Assembly (NCBI RefSeq): GCF_000308715.1
Contig: NZ_BAGH01000608.1
Coordinates: 1 to 58,974 of the forward strand
Source of the DNA: Nocardia tenerifensis NBRC 101015
GTDB lineage: Bacteria > Actinomycetota > Actinomycetes > Mycobacteriales > Mycobacteriaceae
Length of the DNA stretch: 58,974 bases
Direction of reading: 5' to 3'
Part shown: positions 34,645 to 42,934 of the stretch, in pieces
Layout: each line of letters starts with the position of its first letter
Numbering within the stretch: the stretch's first letter is position 1
Position numbers and translations under genes: made by a program
Notes under the pieces: generated by a model
The model's database searches: none
The model's input: only the letters and a program-made list of their open reading frames with translations
What the model was told of the DNA's origin: nothing

Positions 34645-35451
34645 CTAACGTCCCGCGAGTTCGGCTACGACGGGAGCCATCGTGTCGGCGGAATCTCCGC
34701 CGAAGACGAAGTAGGAGAAGCCGAGTTCCGCACGCCTGCGCTGGATTTCGTCGATGGCGGCGGCCGGATCGCTCGGCAGTATGGCGAGTGAATCGGCCGC
34801 GCGGAGGGCGGCGGGGTCGGTGTCGGGCGGCGCCATGAACGGCGCGACGGAGTCGCCGACGACCGACACGTGCAGCGCGAGCTCACGGTCGCCGATGGCG
34901 CGGAAATCGCTTACCAGCCGGGCGACGTCGGCACGGGACTCCTCCGGCATCAACGCGAAGGTGACGGTGTCGGCGACCTCGGCGGCCAGCGCCTGAGCCT
35001 TCGCGCCGCGCACGGCCATCGCCACCGGCGTACGAAGATCGGAACCATCGAGTTCCCTTAGCGCTCTTACAGTCTCACGGATCTGGGTCAGCCGCTCACT
35101 CGGCGCAACCACGGGAATTCCCTTCGCGCGCAGCTCATCCTCCATGCCCGGCCTGCCCGTGCCGATGCCCATCTCGAAGCGTCCCTCGGTGAGCACCGAC
35201 AGCGAGTGCGCCTCCCACGCCGTCATCCAGGCCGGACGCAGCGGTGAGGCATACACCCACGTGCCCACCCGCAGGTCGGTGAGGGCCGCGGCGGTGGCCA
35301 GCGCGGGCCCGGGCGCGGGCTGCCACTGCGCGACGTCGGGCATCAACAGCGTCGAGTAGCCGCTGTCGGCAATGCGGCGCACGTGATCCCGCCACGTCGG
35401 CAGGTCGGTCCTGATCGGGGCGACAACTCCGAATCGAAACGGTCTGGTCAT
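34645..35451 (-). CDS. LLM-class (F420-dependent-type) oxidoreductase
   Basis: The protein has 268 residues. The TIM-barrel luciferase-like start RPFRFGVVAPIRTDLPTWRD, the MPDVAQWQPAPGPALATAAA strand-loop and GRFEMGIGTGRPGMEDEL are typical of mycolata LLM proteins of the F420 TIGR03621-like group. The cofactor is inferred as F420 because most actinobacterial members use it. ATG 35451 has GAGAGGAAT upstream; the longer frame to 35517 is unlikely. It is a lone gene convergent with the desaturase. Confidence 0.85.
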   Translation of the reverse strand: MTRPFRFGVVAPIRTDLPTWRDHVRRIADSGYSTLLMPDVAQWQPAPGPALATAAALTDLRVGTWVYASPLRPAWMTAWEAHSLSVLTEGRFEMGIGTGRPGMEDELRAKGIPVVAPSERLTQIRETVRALRELDGSDLRTPVAMAVRGAKAQALAAEVADTVTFALMPEESRADVARLVSDFRAIGDRELALHVSVVGDSVAPFMAPPDTDPAALRAADSLAILPSDPAAAIDEIQRRRAELGFSYFVFGGDSADTMAPVVAELAGR

Positions 35452-36226
35452 GCTGGATTCCTCTCCCACGGTCGGCGACAGCCTCTGCCCGCCAACGTTT
35501 TTCGTTGTCGAAACCACAGCCCTCTGGATGGAAGGTCCATGATCATCTCATCGAACGTGTAGACGGCGCACCCATCCGGAATTCATCGGGGCAGCCCGAA
35601 CAAGTACGTATCCTGCTCGGCTCGGCGTCCTCCGAGGATGGTGCGCAAACGCGCGGAATTGCCTCTCCGATGCAACCTCGGCCCAGCTCCGCACTGGCGT
35701 GTACGCCGGCCGAACCGCAGGCCCGTGTCTTGCCGGTCCGGTCACGACGGCAGCAGGCTGTCGACCAGAGTCCGGGCGAACTCGTCAGCGGGCTGATTGC
35801 GGTCGCCCGTTCGGCGGAGTCGTCGGGTGCGTCCTCGTGGGCCGCGAGCACGTGCGCTGTTCCTCGGCATTCGGGATGACCGTCGACTCGGCGCGCAGCC
35901 CGAATGCGGGAAAATATTGAGCCAGCCAGTCCGTAGACGTGTCGGCTCCGAATATGGCAGGTGAGTCCTCGTGGCCGGGCCGCGCGGCTGACCGGTTCGT
36001 CCGTTGTCCGATTTCGCGGCGGGCCGGTGGATCGAGGTGGCACATGCGCTGCGGGTGTATGCGCTGATCGTGTGGTCGTGGTCGTGGTCGCGGCGGTGGT
36101 CGGTGTGGTTGAGCGTGAGGTAGGGCAGGCATCCGAATTCCGGGGGAACAGGGCCACGCTGCAGAAGTGCCCGTCCCAGAGCCGAATGAGCCGCTCCGAA
36201 CAGGGCGGTCGTCGAAGGAGGTATAT
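35452..36226. other. Long gap with possible degraded minus-strand remnant
   Basis: No intact gene. On the minus strand short stretches such as DWLAQYFPAFGLRAESTVIP and ADEFARTLVDSLL look protein-like but are in different frames, suggesting a heavily decayed gene between about 35740 and 35960. Around 36060-36110 there is simple-sequence TGGTCG-type repetition. The last 12 bp hold the ribosome-binding site of the next gene. Confidence 0.3.
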
Positions 36227-37196
36227 ATGCACGGTCGCCAGGCACGTCGGACGAGACGAGCCGCCGTGGTCAGCTCGGTGCTGGCGCCGGTCTTGTTCGT
36301 CGCGCCCCAGGCGGACGCGGACGCGGCGCCGGAGCCCAAGCTGTTACTCGTCGAGCAGAGCTGCACCCTCAGCCATGTGCAGGATCCAGAGCCATGGCAA
36401 GCAGGCGGTGTTCACCATGTTCGGTTTACTGCGAGGCTGGCGCTGGGGTGGCAGAGGAGACGTGGTCTCCTTCGGGGTCGCGAAAGGCTCGGGTAAGGCG
36501 ACGGCCACAGTGTCGCCTGGCCGCACGGAAACCGGCACGTTCGAACAGGCCCGATTCAGTGTCCAGGTGGAAAAGAATGGGTCGTTCAGCTCCTGGTCGG
36601 GGACGTGGGTGAATGTGGACGCAGTCATCCAAGCCGACCCGGACCAAGCGCCGAGCGCAGCCAGTGCCGGCGTGCAGATAACCGCGAGTAATCAACGCAC
36701 CGGTCTCACTAAAACCTTCGAGTTCAAAGCAGGGTGCAGCGTCCGGTCCAACCCTGAGGGCGCATCCAGCGGTGACCCCACGGTGGAAGCCAAGCCGAGA
36801 TGCTTCTATCAACGAGCCGAAGCTCCGGAGAATACTCTGACCGTGAGCCGTCTCACCCACCTCGAGGGGCAACACTGGCCGACGGGCGTGCCGATCGAAG
36901 TACGCTACGTCGACCAGGTCACGGTGACCTACCAGGACGGCACCTCGGACACGGCCCAACCCTATCGCTCGTTGGCCCAAACCGCCGCCAGTACCTTTCA
37001 CAATAGTGTTGGCCAACTCGACCCGATACAGGCCGCGCAGCTGCGCCTGGCCAGTGCCGGTAGCCGCACCGTTGCCCCAGGAAAGAAAATCCAGAAGGTC
37101 GAGGTAGAAGAACTGGACACCCTCACCGCCCAGGGCACCGGCGTCCAGCGAAAAGTCAATTCCACCTCCCCCTGCGCTCCCGCGCCGGACCTGTGA
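36227..37196 (+). pseudogene. Secreted protein of unknown function, frameshifted after the signal peptide
   Basis: A perfect AAGGAGG lies 5 bp before ATG 36227, which opens a Sec signal peptide (MHGRQARRTRRAAVVSSVLA, ending near ADADAAPEP). This frame stops early after about 90 codons. From about 36440-36460 the other frame takes over with strong coding character (GDVVSFGVAKGSGKATATVS ... VTVTYQDGTSDTAQPYRSLA) and runs to TGA 37196. The mature part is about 250 residues, Thr/Ser/Gln-rich, with three Cys, and of no recognised family. A single indel in a G-rich run at the switch explains it. Either a pseudogene or a sequencing error. The first of three secreted-protein genes in a row. Confidence 0.6.
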
Positions 37197-37660
37197 TGAA
37201 TCGCCGGGCACCGGTACCGAGCAGCGGAGGACGGCTCGGCCGGATACACCAGTCGCTGACGCACTGTTCATAGATTTGGCCCAGCCGCGGCCGCTACGGC
37301 GCCGAATACCCTGTTGGCGCATTGGTCTTGCCGATGCCGCCCTGCACGACACCGGCATTTCCCTTGCGCTGATCGGATACCAGTGATGCCGCCGCGAACA
37401 GCTCGTTCGGGGCGGCATCACGCCGTATAAGCCCCGAGGCAACCGCTTACGGCCTCTACTGAGATCGGTGACGGTTGATCGAGTCGGCTGCACGCTGGGC
37501 ACGGAGCGAGGTCCGACTGCGGCAACGTCCCTATCGTGTCTGGGTGAGACAGGGATTATGCCGCGACTGCGGCGCAAGCACGAGCATGTGGCGACGGCTA
37601 ACGGCACCGAAATCCTTCCCGCACAGAAGTTCGGTCGGTCCATGGTACCGAGGGCGAACT
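37197..37660. other. Region without supported gene
   Basis: I see no gene with a start and ribosome-binding site. A minus-strand P-loop-like GGIGKTN (about 37324-37350) is too short to assign. The right end runs into a regulator relic. Confidence 0.3.
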
Positions 37661-37879
37661 CGGCAACGCGCGCGATACTTCACCTCCTCGCGGCCGCCTA
37701 CGCCGGTCGCCGCGAAATCGTCTCCGCCGCCTTCGCGCTCACTCCTACCCGCGGAAGCGTGCCTGGACAACCCGCGGTTCGACCGCGACGCCCACCACGC
37801 CCTCGCCCAGATCCCGCGCCAGGACAACCGGCTGCTGAACTCGAAGATGGCCGTCCTCGCCGACCTCGCCGGGCTCTGA
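37661..37879 (+). pseudogene. Degraded C-terminus of the XRE/TPR regulator family
   Basis: The translated pieces QRARYFT, then in another frame LAAAYAGRREIVSAAFALT, then back in the first frame RDAHHALAQIPRQDNRLLNS and KMAVLADLAGL-stop, align collinearly with the last 75 residues of the regulator at 21622-22839 (QRARYFTVLAAAYVGRREIV ... KMADLADLAGI). Two frameshifts and loss of everything upstream make it a relic. It is on the plus strand, opposite to the intact gene, about 15 kb away. Confidence 0.75.
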
Positions 37880-38278
37880 TATTCAGTGCGGCAACCTCAT
37901 CCCGCACGCACCCGCCGTCACCGGGCATAGTCGGCTCTGGGAGTGGGTCACCAGGACCCGCGGAACGCCGAAACCCACGAGGCGGATCGAGATTGCTGGT
38001 GTTCGCGCGCCGTCCTCTGCGATAGCGTGGTCCAAATTGCTTTGGATACATAATCGTCCACCGCCGCATGTGTGGGCGGACAGTTGCCTGGTGAACACGG
38101 CCGGGCACGAGGTGATGGTCGGGTTTCTGTGGCCCGTCTCACGTCTTCATTCCATCCGGCGGGTGGACTGCTCCGAATACTCGGTGTGCATGTCTGCTGT
38201 CCTGGCTCCTCGAGATCCCGGCAGACGAACACGCACCGTGTGAAACACCACTACGAGCTTTTGCCGGAGGTCTCAGAC
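37880..38278. other. Intergenic region, no gene seen
   Basis: No family-like frame on either strand. The CCGGAGG ribosome-binding site of the following secreted-protein gene lies at its right end (about 38264-38270). Confidence 0.35.
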
Positions 38279-38809
38279 ATGTCGATCAGGTCAGCCCTCG
38301 TGCTATCGATCGCGCTGCTCATGCCGACTATCGCATCACCGATGGCAGCGGCGACCTTTCCGCAGAACGGGACATTTTCTATCGCCAGCGCGCAGACCGG
38401 CCAATGCGCCTCGGAAGCCGACGACCATTCGATCGCGCTCGTGGACTGCGCACCACAGGACAAACACCAACAATGGCGCACAGAGGAGACCAATGATACA
38501 AAGGACGAGTTCTTCCTCCAGAATTTGGCGACCAGCCAGTGTATTTCGTTCCAAGGCGGGGGCCGCGATTTTCCGCTGAACACTCGTTCCTGCCAGAAGG
38601 GCGCGGCGAGGTACTGGAAGTGGAATTCGACGACCGCCATCTCCACCCCGTACAGCCTGCCGGCCGGTCCCAACTCGCCCAGCCGCACGACCACCGCGTG
38701 CTGGTATGCCGTCCGCAATACGGTCCGTGCAGCACCTTGCCGATATACCGAAAACAAATTGTGGGACGAATTCAAATGGAAAGTGCAGAAGCAAAAACCA
38801 GCCAACTAG
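38279..38809 (+). CDS. Secreted ricin-B-lectin-like protein
   Basis: The protein has 176 residues. It has a clear signal peptide (MSIRSALVLSIALLMPTIAS, cleavage near AAA-TFPQNG) and a beta-trefoil-like mature part: NGTFSIASAQTGQCASEADD, DKHQQW (QxW motif), NLATSQCISFQGGG, and six Cys positioned as disulfide pairs. Carbohydrate binding is inferred from the QxW-type repeat. It is the middle gene of the secreted cluster 36227-39830, all on the plus strand and each with its own ribosome-binding site. Confidence 0.65.
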   Translation: MSIRSALVLSIALLMPTIASPMAAATFPQNGTFSIASAQTGQCASEADDHSIALVDCAPQDKHQQWRTEETNDTKDEFFLQNLATSQCISFQGGGRDFPLNTRSCQKGAARYWKWNSTTAISTPYSLPAGPNSPSRTTTACWYAVRNTVRAAPCRYTENKLWDEFKWKVQKQKPAN

Positions 38810-38936
38810 GCAGTGATGCTCGGCGCACCACGCGAAGTACAAGCCAACGGTTGCATCCGGTGCAGTATCGAGAAAGCAGTCGCCGAGAGGTGAGCCGCGT
38901 GGTGATCTGTCCACTATCTTGAAGGAGCTTCTTGTC

Positions 38937-39830
38937 ATGTGCGCACTTCTCTGGCGCCGCGGCCTTCGCGGTGCGCTCGGCTCACCAGGCCAGTTCGTGA
39001 CCAGTACACGGCGTGCTGTAGCCGCTATGACGGTGACTGGAGGGCTGCTGGGGTCGGCGACCGCGCTCGCCGACCCCGCAGCACCGGTCGGCAGCGACCA
39101 GAGCTTGTCCGACGAGCAGAAACCCTGTACACAAGCCCCGGCGTACACCTCTAGTGGAAAAGGGCAGTGCTATCTCGTTCCCGAGGATGTCACCGCATTG
39201 GAGGTCGTATTGATCGGGGCCGGCGGCGGCGGAAACAGCGGACGGGGATACCTGCGTGGCGGCGGTGGGGATGACTTCTATTCCGGCAATGGCGGAGCAG
39301 GCGGCCAAACCGGCACCATCACCCGCTGCACGCTGACCGTCAAACCGAAATCAAGACTGCATCTGGGCGTGCCTGCCGGCGGCAAGGGAGGAACGGCAGG
39401 CGGATATAGTCCTGCGGCGGGTAACAGTACGGTGCTCTACGACGGCAAAAGTCTCCAGGATCCGTCCGACACCGTCAGAGCCTCCGCCGCGGGCGGCGGA
39501 TTAGGCAAGCAAGGCCCCATCGGAACAGCTAAAGCCAAGTCCGGTAGCGGATGCGTATCCGCAGACGAGAAGGGTAAAACCGCCACTATTATCGTTGGTC
39601 GTGGCGGTGCACCCGGTACCGAAGGCACCGCCGACACCGCGGGCCAGGGCGGGGCGGGCGGCCGGTTCGCCCCCGGAGAGGTTCCCGACCAATGCCTGGC
39701 CCTGGACCCGAAAACCGGTGAAGGCGGCGACGGCGGCGACGGCACAACCACCGACAACTCGGTCACGCCGAAGAACGGCCGCCCCGGCGGCCCCGGTTGT
39801 CTCACCATCACCCCCGTGCCCCCCAGTTAG
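38937..39830 (+). CDS. Secreted glycine-rich protein
   Basis: The protein has 297 residues. The signal peptide includes RRAVAAMTVTGGLLGSATAL with cleavage near ALADP. The mature chain is rich in GG repeats (GGGGNSGRGYLRGGGGDDFY, GGAGGQTG, GQGGAGGRF) with five Cys and resembles glycine-rich cell-surface or PE_PGRS-like sequences in composition only. ATG 38937 follows AAGGAG by 9 nt. It lies 127 bp after the lectin-like gene. Its 3' end overlaps a minus-strand transposase fragment by 4 bp, so a few C-terminal residues may be altered. Confidence 0.65.
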   Translation: MCALLWRRGLRGALGSPGQFVTSTRRAVAAMTVTGGLLGSATALADPAAPVGSDQSLSDEQKPCTQAPAYTSSGKGQCYLVPEDVTALEVVLIGAGGGGNSGRGYLRGGGGDDFYSGNGGAGGQTGTITRCTLTVKPKSRLHLGVPAGGKGGTAGGYSPAAGNSTVLYDGKSLQDPSDTVRASAAGGGLGKQGPIGTAKAKSGSGCVSADEKGKTATIIVGRGGAPGTEGTADTAGQGGAGGRFAPGEVPDQCLALDPKTGEGGDGGDGTTTDNSVTPKNGRPGGPGCLTITPVPPS

Positions 39831-39955
39831 CGCGGATACCAGTCGGCGAAATCCTCGTTGCTCCACCGGCTTTCGAGCCGGTCACGCATCCACATCGCCG
39901 TGGTGCGGCGGGGATTGCCGGCACGGGTCACGTGCGCGGTCAGCGGCGCGACCGA
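39827..39955 (-). pseudogene. N-terminal tip of an IS1182/IS5-type transposase
   Basis: On the minus strand, NPRRTTAMWMRDRLESRWSN followed by EDFADWYPR-stop resembles the first 40 residues of actinobacterial IS1182-like transposases, which continue with DGRPxxSPxxLA. Here a stop follows immediately, at the end of the secreted protein gene. Only this tip remains; no terminal inverted repeats were found. Confidence 0.45.
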
Positions 39956-39960
39956 CCTGG

Positions 39961-39985
39961 CCGGTCCCGGTCCCGGTCCCGGTCC
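39961..39985 (+). repeat. Short tandem repeat, CCGGTC x4
   Basis: Four consecutive CCGGTC hexamers plus one base, in non-coding DNA next to the transposase remnant. Such a run is prone to slippage. Nothing else is recognised between 39986 and 40390. Confidence 0.8.
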
Positions 39986-40394
39986 GAGCGACATTCGCCA
40001 GTTTCTTCGCCGATGCAGTGCTGTTCGTGCCTCGCGGTGTGGCTGCTCGCCGGCCGCGACAAATTCCAAGATCACCGACAGAGTCGAGTTCATGCAATGC
40101 ACGACGCAGAAGAAAGTGAAGACAGCACTGCGAAGCGCCAGACCATGACGCCAGGGCTGGGGTCGGCCAGCCTCGTGTCCAGTGCTGCTCCGCCTCGTAT
40201 GGTGGGTGGCGCGCACGAAGCTGACCGGCCGCGCTCGAGGTTGCGGTAGAAAGGACGACCGAGATCGACGGCATTTGGATCGATGTCGGCGGGCAGGGTA
40301 GATCCTGATCGTGCTGGCGCAGGTGGGCTGCCGCGTCCGTCAGTTGGTGAGGACGTCATCGAAGGTGCCCTTGATGCGTGGGCGGTCGAGGTCG

Positions 40395-40555
40395 TAGCGG
40401 CAGACCGTCACCACGCTGTATGACTCCGACGGCCCCGCACAAGCCGACCCCGCCGTGCTGGCGACCGTCGCCACCGCCTGCCGCGACCACGAGGTACTCA
40501 CCTTCGACTAAACGGACCGTCCGCGACGGGTAGAGCCCCACTCCTCGTCGCCATG
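40395..40555 (+). pseudogene. WYL-domain regulator fragment
   Basis: TVTTLYDSDGPAQADPAVLA and TACRDHEVLTFD match the linker and first strand of the WYL domain of YafY-like regulators; after an in-frame TAA, PRRVEPHSSSPW in another frame matches the next conserved strand (RRVEPH). The N-terminal HTH and the C-terminus are absent. An intact relative lies at 49222-50187. Confidence 0.55.
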
Positions 40556-40745
40556 GACGCCGGCTACACGCTCGACGCCGATCCTGCCGTCATCGAGCAC
40601 CGTCGCCGACTGAATCCACGAGAACACGCTTCGATGAAGGTGCGGCGGGAAGCACTTCGCCTCGGTGCGTTGCCTATCGAGATGTGCTCGGCCGGTTGGC
40701 TTTCGAGTGTTCGGGTCCGCCGCTGAGCAACGCGGCAAAAGACAT

Positions 40746-41225
40746 TCAGATGGCATTGCGCCGTTCGTCGCGTCTGCGCACGGTGCGCAGGCCGCAGGCT
40801 TGGCCGACGCTCGCTCCTTCCAGCAGGATTTGGAGCACGATCATGAGGTAGCCGAACAGCCATCTGGCCAGTGTTTGGAGGACGCGGGGACGGCGGCCGT
40901 CCTTCCAGCGGAGCACCCGCATGCCGAACAGCAGTTTGGCGAGGCTGCCCCGGAATAGCAGGGTGCCCACTACATGGTTGACGAACGAGACGGCGAACAA
41001 GCAGGGCAGGAACACCGGTGCGAACTCGGCGATGCCTGCGTGGGCGTGAAATACCCTGACGGCCAACGCGAAAGCGATGATGAACGCCAGCAGTCCGTCC
41101 GTCATCGCCGCCAGAGCGAGCCGGTTCTCCCCCGCCTCTTTCGGCACCCACACTCGGCCCGGCGGCGATTGCCGACGCGAATAGGCAGCTGCGGGTTCGA
41201 CATACGGTGCGTTCACGGACCACAT
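40746..41225 (-). CDS. RDD-family membrane protein
   Basis: The protein has 159 residues. Residues about 35-60 (AMTDGLLAFIIAFALAV), 67-90 and 120-137 are hydrophobic. LAALTDG-like ALAAMTDGLLAF and SLAKLLFGMRVLRWKDGRRP correspond to the RDD domain's two halves, although the first Arg-Asp-Asp is degenerate. Some RDD proteins act as cation/proton antiporters; most are uncharacterised. It is a lone gene. Confidence 0.75.
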   Translation of the reverse strand: MWSVNAPYVEPAAAYSRRQSPPGRVWVPKEAGENRLALAAMTDGLLAFIIAFALAVRVFHAHAGIAEFAPVFLPCLFAVSFVNHVVGTLLFRGSLAKLLFGMRVLRWKDGRRPRVLQTLARWLFGYLMIVLQILLEGASVGQACGLRTVRRRDERRNAI

Positions 41226-41289
41226 TGTGCACACCGCCGCCACTCGTGCCCAGCAGCGAGAATTGGGGGCCGGTCGATGCGCGGCGACG

Positions 41290-41883
41290 TCAACTCGTCT
41301 TGCTCGACGCGGTTCGAGCGCGGACGTGAATGCGCTCCCCGTGTCGGCCGAACAAACTCAGCACCTCGACGGTGCCGCGCCCGGCGGCTCCGAACCAGTG
41401 CGGAATCTGGCAGTCGAACTCGGCCGCTTCCCCGGTGTTCATGACGAAATCGTGCTCGCCGAGCCGCACGCGCAGTTTGCCGCGCAGGACGTAGAGCCAT
41501 TCATAACCCTCGTGGGTTCGCAGGTAGGGCTCTTCGTCGTGGGCGGGGATGATCATTTTGTAGGCGCGGGGATCGCCCTGGTGCCGGGACAGCGGAATCA
41601 GTATCCGGCCGTCCTTCTTGGTCGGCTCCTGCGGTACGCGGGGGTCGACGATACGGGGTGTGGCGACGATCTCGTCGAGGGGGACGTCGAGCGCGACCGT
41701 GATCGGCAGCAGCAACTCCAGACTCGGTTTGCGCTGACCTGATTCGAGCCGCGAGAGCGTGCTGGTCGACAGGCCGGTGGCGCGGGCGAGGTCGGCCAGG
41801 CTGAAGTTCTTCTGCTCGCGGGCGCGCCGTAGCCGGGGCGCGATCTGTTCGATCACGGCGCCGATGGTCGGTTGGGCATCCAT
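41290..41883 (-). CDS. XRE-family regulator with cupin domain
   Basis: The protein has 197 residues. The HTH_3 domain is at about 15-70 (LRRAREQKNFSLADLARATG, LSTSTLSRLESGQRKPSLEL); a cupin_2 barrel at 105-185 (EEPYLRTHEGYEWLYVLRGK, VMNTGEAAEFDCQIPHWFGA) keeps metal-type His/Glu residues. The start is ATG 41883. It is divergent from a flavin oxidoreductase/MFS pair with a palindrome between them, and is probably their regulator. Confidence 0.9.
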   Translation of the reverse strand: MDAQPTIGAVIEQIAPRLRRAREQKNFSLADLARATGLSTSTLSRLESGQRKPSLELLLPITVALDVPLDEIVATPRIVDPRVPQEPTKKDGRILIPLSRHQGDPRAYKMIIPAHDEEPYLRTHEGYEWLYVLRGKLRVRLGEHDFVMNTGEAAEFDCQIPHWFGAAGRGTVEVLSLFGRHGERIHVRARTASSKTS

Positions 41884-41910
41884 GGATCCAGTGGAGCAAT
41901 CCGTCCCAGA

Positions 41911-41932
41911 ATCGGCAACGTTCTTTGCCGAT
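41911..41932. promoter_or_regulatory. Palindrome between XRE-cupin regulator and oxidoreductase gene
   Basis: ATCGGCAA-CGTTCT-TTGCCGAT is a perfect 8-bp inverted repeat with a 6-nt spacer, 28 bp from the regulator start and 43 bp from the oxidoreductase start. Likely the XRE operator for both directions. Confidence 0.6.
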
Positions 41933-41974
41933 ACCGCACGCTCGCGCCGATGCTCGTCTCGGAGGTGATGACGG

Positions 41975-42934
41975 ATGTCAGAAGTAGTGGATACGACGAC
42001 GTGGGACGCGCTGGTGATCGGCGGCGGCGCGGCCGGGCTGACGGCCGGAATCGTGCTCGCGCGGGCCCGGTTCGCGACGATGATCGTCGACGGCGGGCCG
42101 CCCCGGAACGCGCCGGCGGAGGCGATGCACGGTTTCCCCACCCGCGATGGCATGCCGCCGGAGGAGTTCGTCGCGACCGGCAAGGCCGAGTTCACCGGCT
42201 ACGGTGGCATATTGGCGCGGGCATCGGCGGTGGACGCGCGGCGGACACCCGAGGGCGAGTTCGAGATACGTCTGAGCGATGGGCGATTGACGCGCGCGCG
42301 GTCGGTGCTCGTCGCGACCGGGATCACGGACGAACTGCCCGATATCCCGGGATTGGCGCAGGGCTGGGCGACGGTGGTGCACCATTGCCCGCACTGTCAC
42401 GGCTATGAGGTCCGCGGTACGAACGTGGCAGTCATCGGCGGTGCGATGGCGGCGGTGTCGATTCATCTGGCGGCACTGATGCGCCGGCACACGAAGTCAG
42501 TGACGTTCTGCGCCAATGGGTTCGAGGTTTCGGACGCCGACCGGCAACGGCTCACCGCCTACGGGGTGCGCCTGGTCGACGGGCTCGTGCGAGCGGTCGC
42601 CCCGGAGGGCGATTGCGCGCGAGGGGAATTGACCGCCATTCGACTCGAAGGCGGCGAAACGGTGATCTGTGACGCGATTTTCGTCGCGCCGCGGCCGATC
42701 CCACACGACTCGATTCTGACCGCGTTGGGCGCGAACGCGGATCCGGCGAGCGGGCTGATAGCGGTGGATTCGCAAGGGGCGACGAGCGTTCCGGGACTGT
42801 GGGCGGCCGGGAACGTCGTCAATCCCCGAGCCCAGGTGGTCACCGCGGCAGGCGCGGGCTCGACCGCCGCGGTCAATATGACCGGCTGGCTGCTGGAGAA
42901 GGAAATGTCGGCAGCAGGGGGTGATCGTCCATGA
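41975..42934 (+). CDS. FAD/NAD(P)-binding thioredoxin-reductase-like oxidoreductase
   Basis: The protein has 319 residues. FAD motif ALVIGGGAAGLTAGIVLARA, the central CxxC (HHCPHCHGYE), the NAD(P) motif VAVIGGAMAAVSIHLAAL and the terminal SVPGLWAAGNVVNPRAQVV are all present. The fold is that of low-molecular-weight thioredoxin reductases; GMAA in place of GxGxxA weakens the nucleotide motif. The next gene overlaps by 4 nt (ATGA) and encodes an MFS exporter, so the pair may detoxify and export a redox-active compound. It is probably controlled by the divergent XRE-cupin protein. Confidence 0.9.
   Translation: MSEVVDTTTWDALVIGGGAAGLTAGIVLARARFATMIVDGGPPRNAPAEAMHGFPTRDGMPPEEFVATGKAEFTGYGGILARASAVDARRTPEGEFEIRLSDGRLTRARSVLVATGITDELPDIPGLAQGWATVVHHCPHCHGYEVRGTNVAVIGGAMAAVSIHLAALMRRHTKSVTFCANGFEVSDADRQRLTAYGVRLVDGLVRAVAPEGDCARGELTAIRLEGGETVICDAIFVAPRPIPHDSILTALGANADPASGLIAVDSQGATSVPGLWAAGNVVNPRAQVVTAAGAGSTAAVNMTGWLLEKEMSAAGGDRP

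Noticed and set aside
37324..37350. ParA/NTPase-like P-loop GGIGKTN on the minus strand
   Set aside because: Only about 10 residues look family-like, followed by a stop; it could be chance, so no gene was called.
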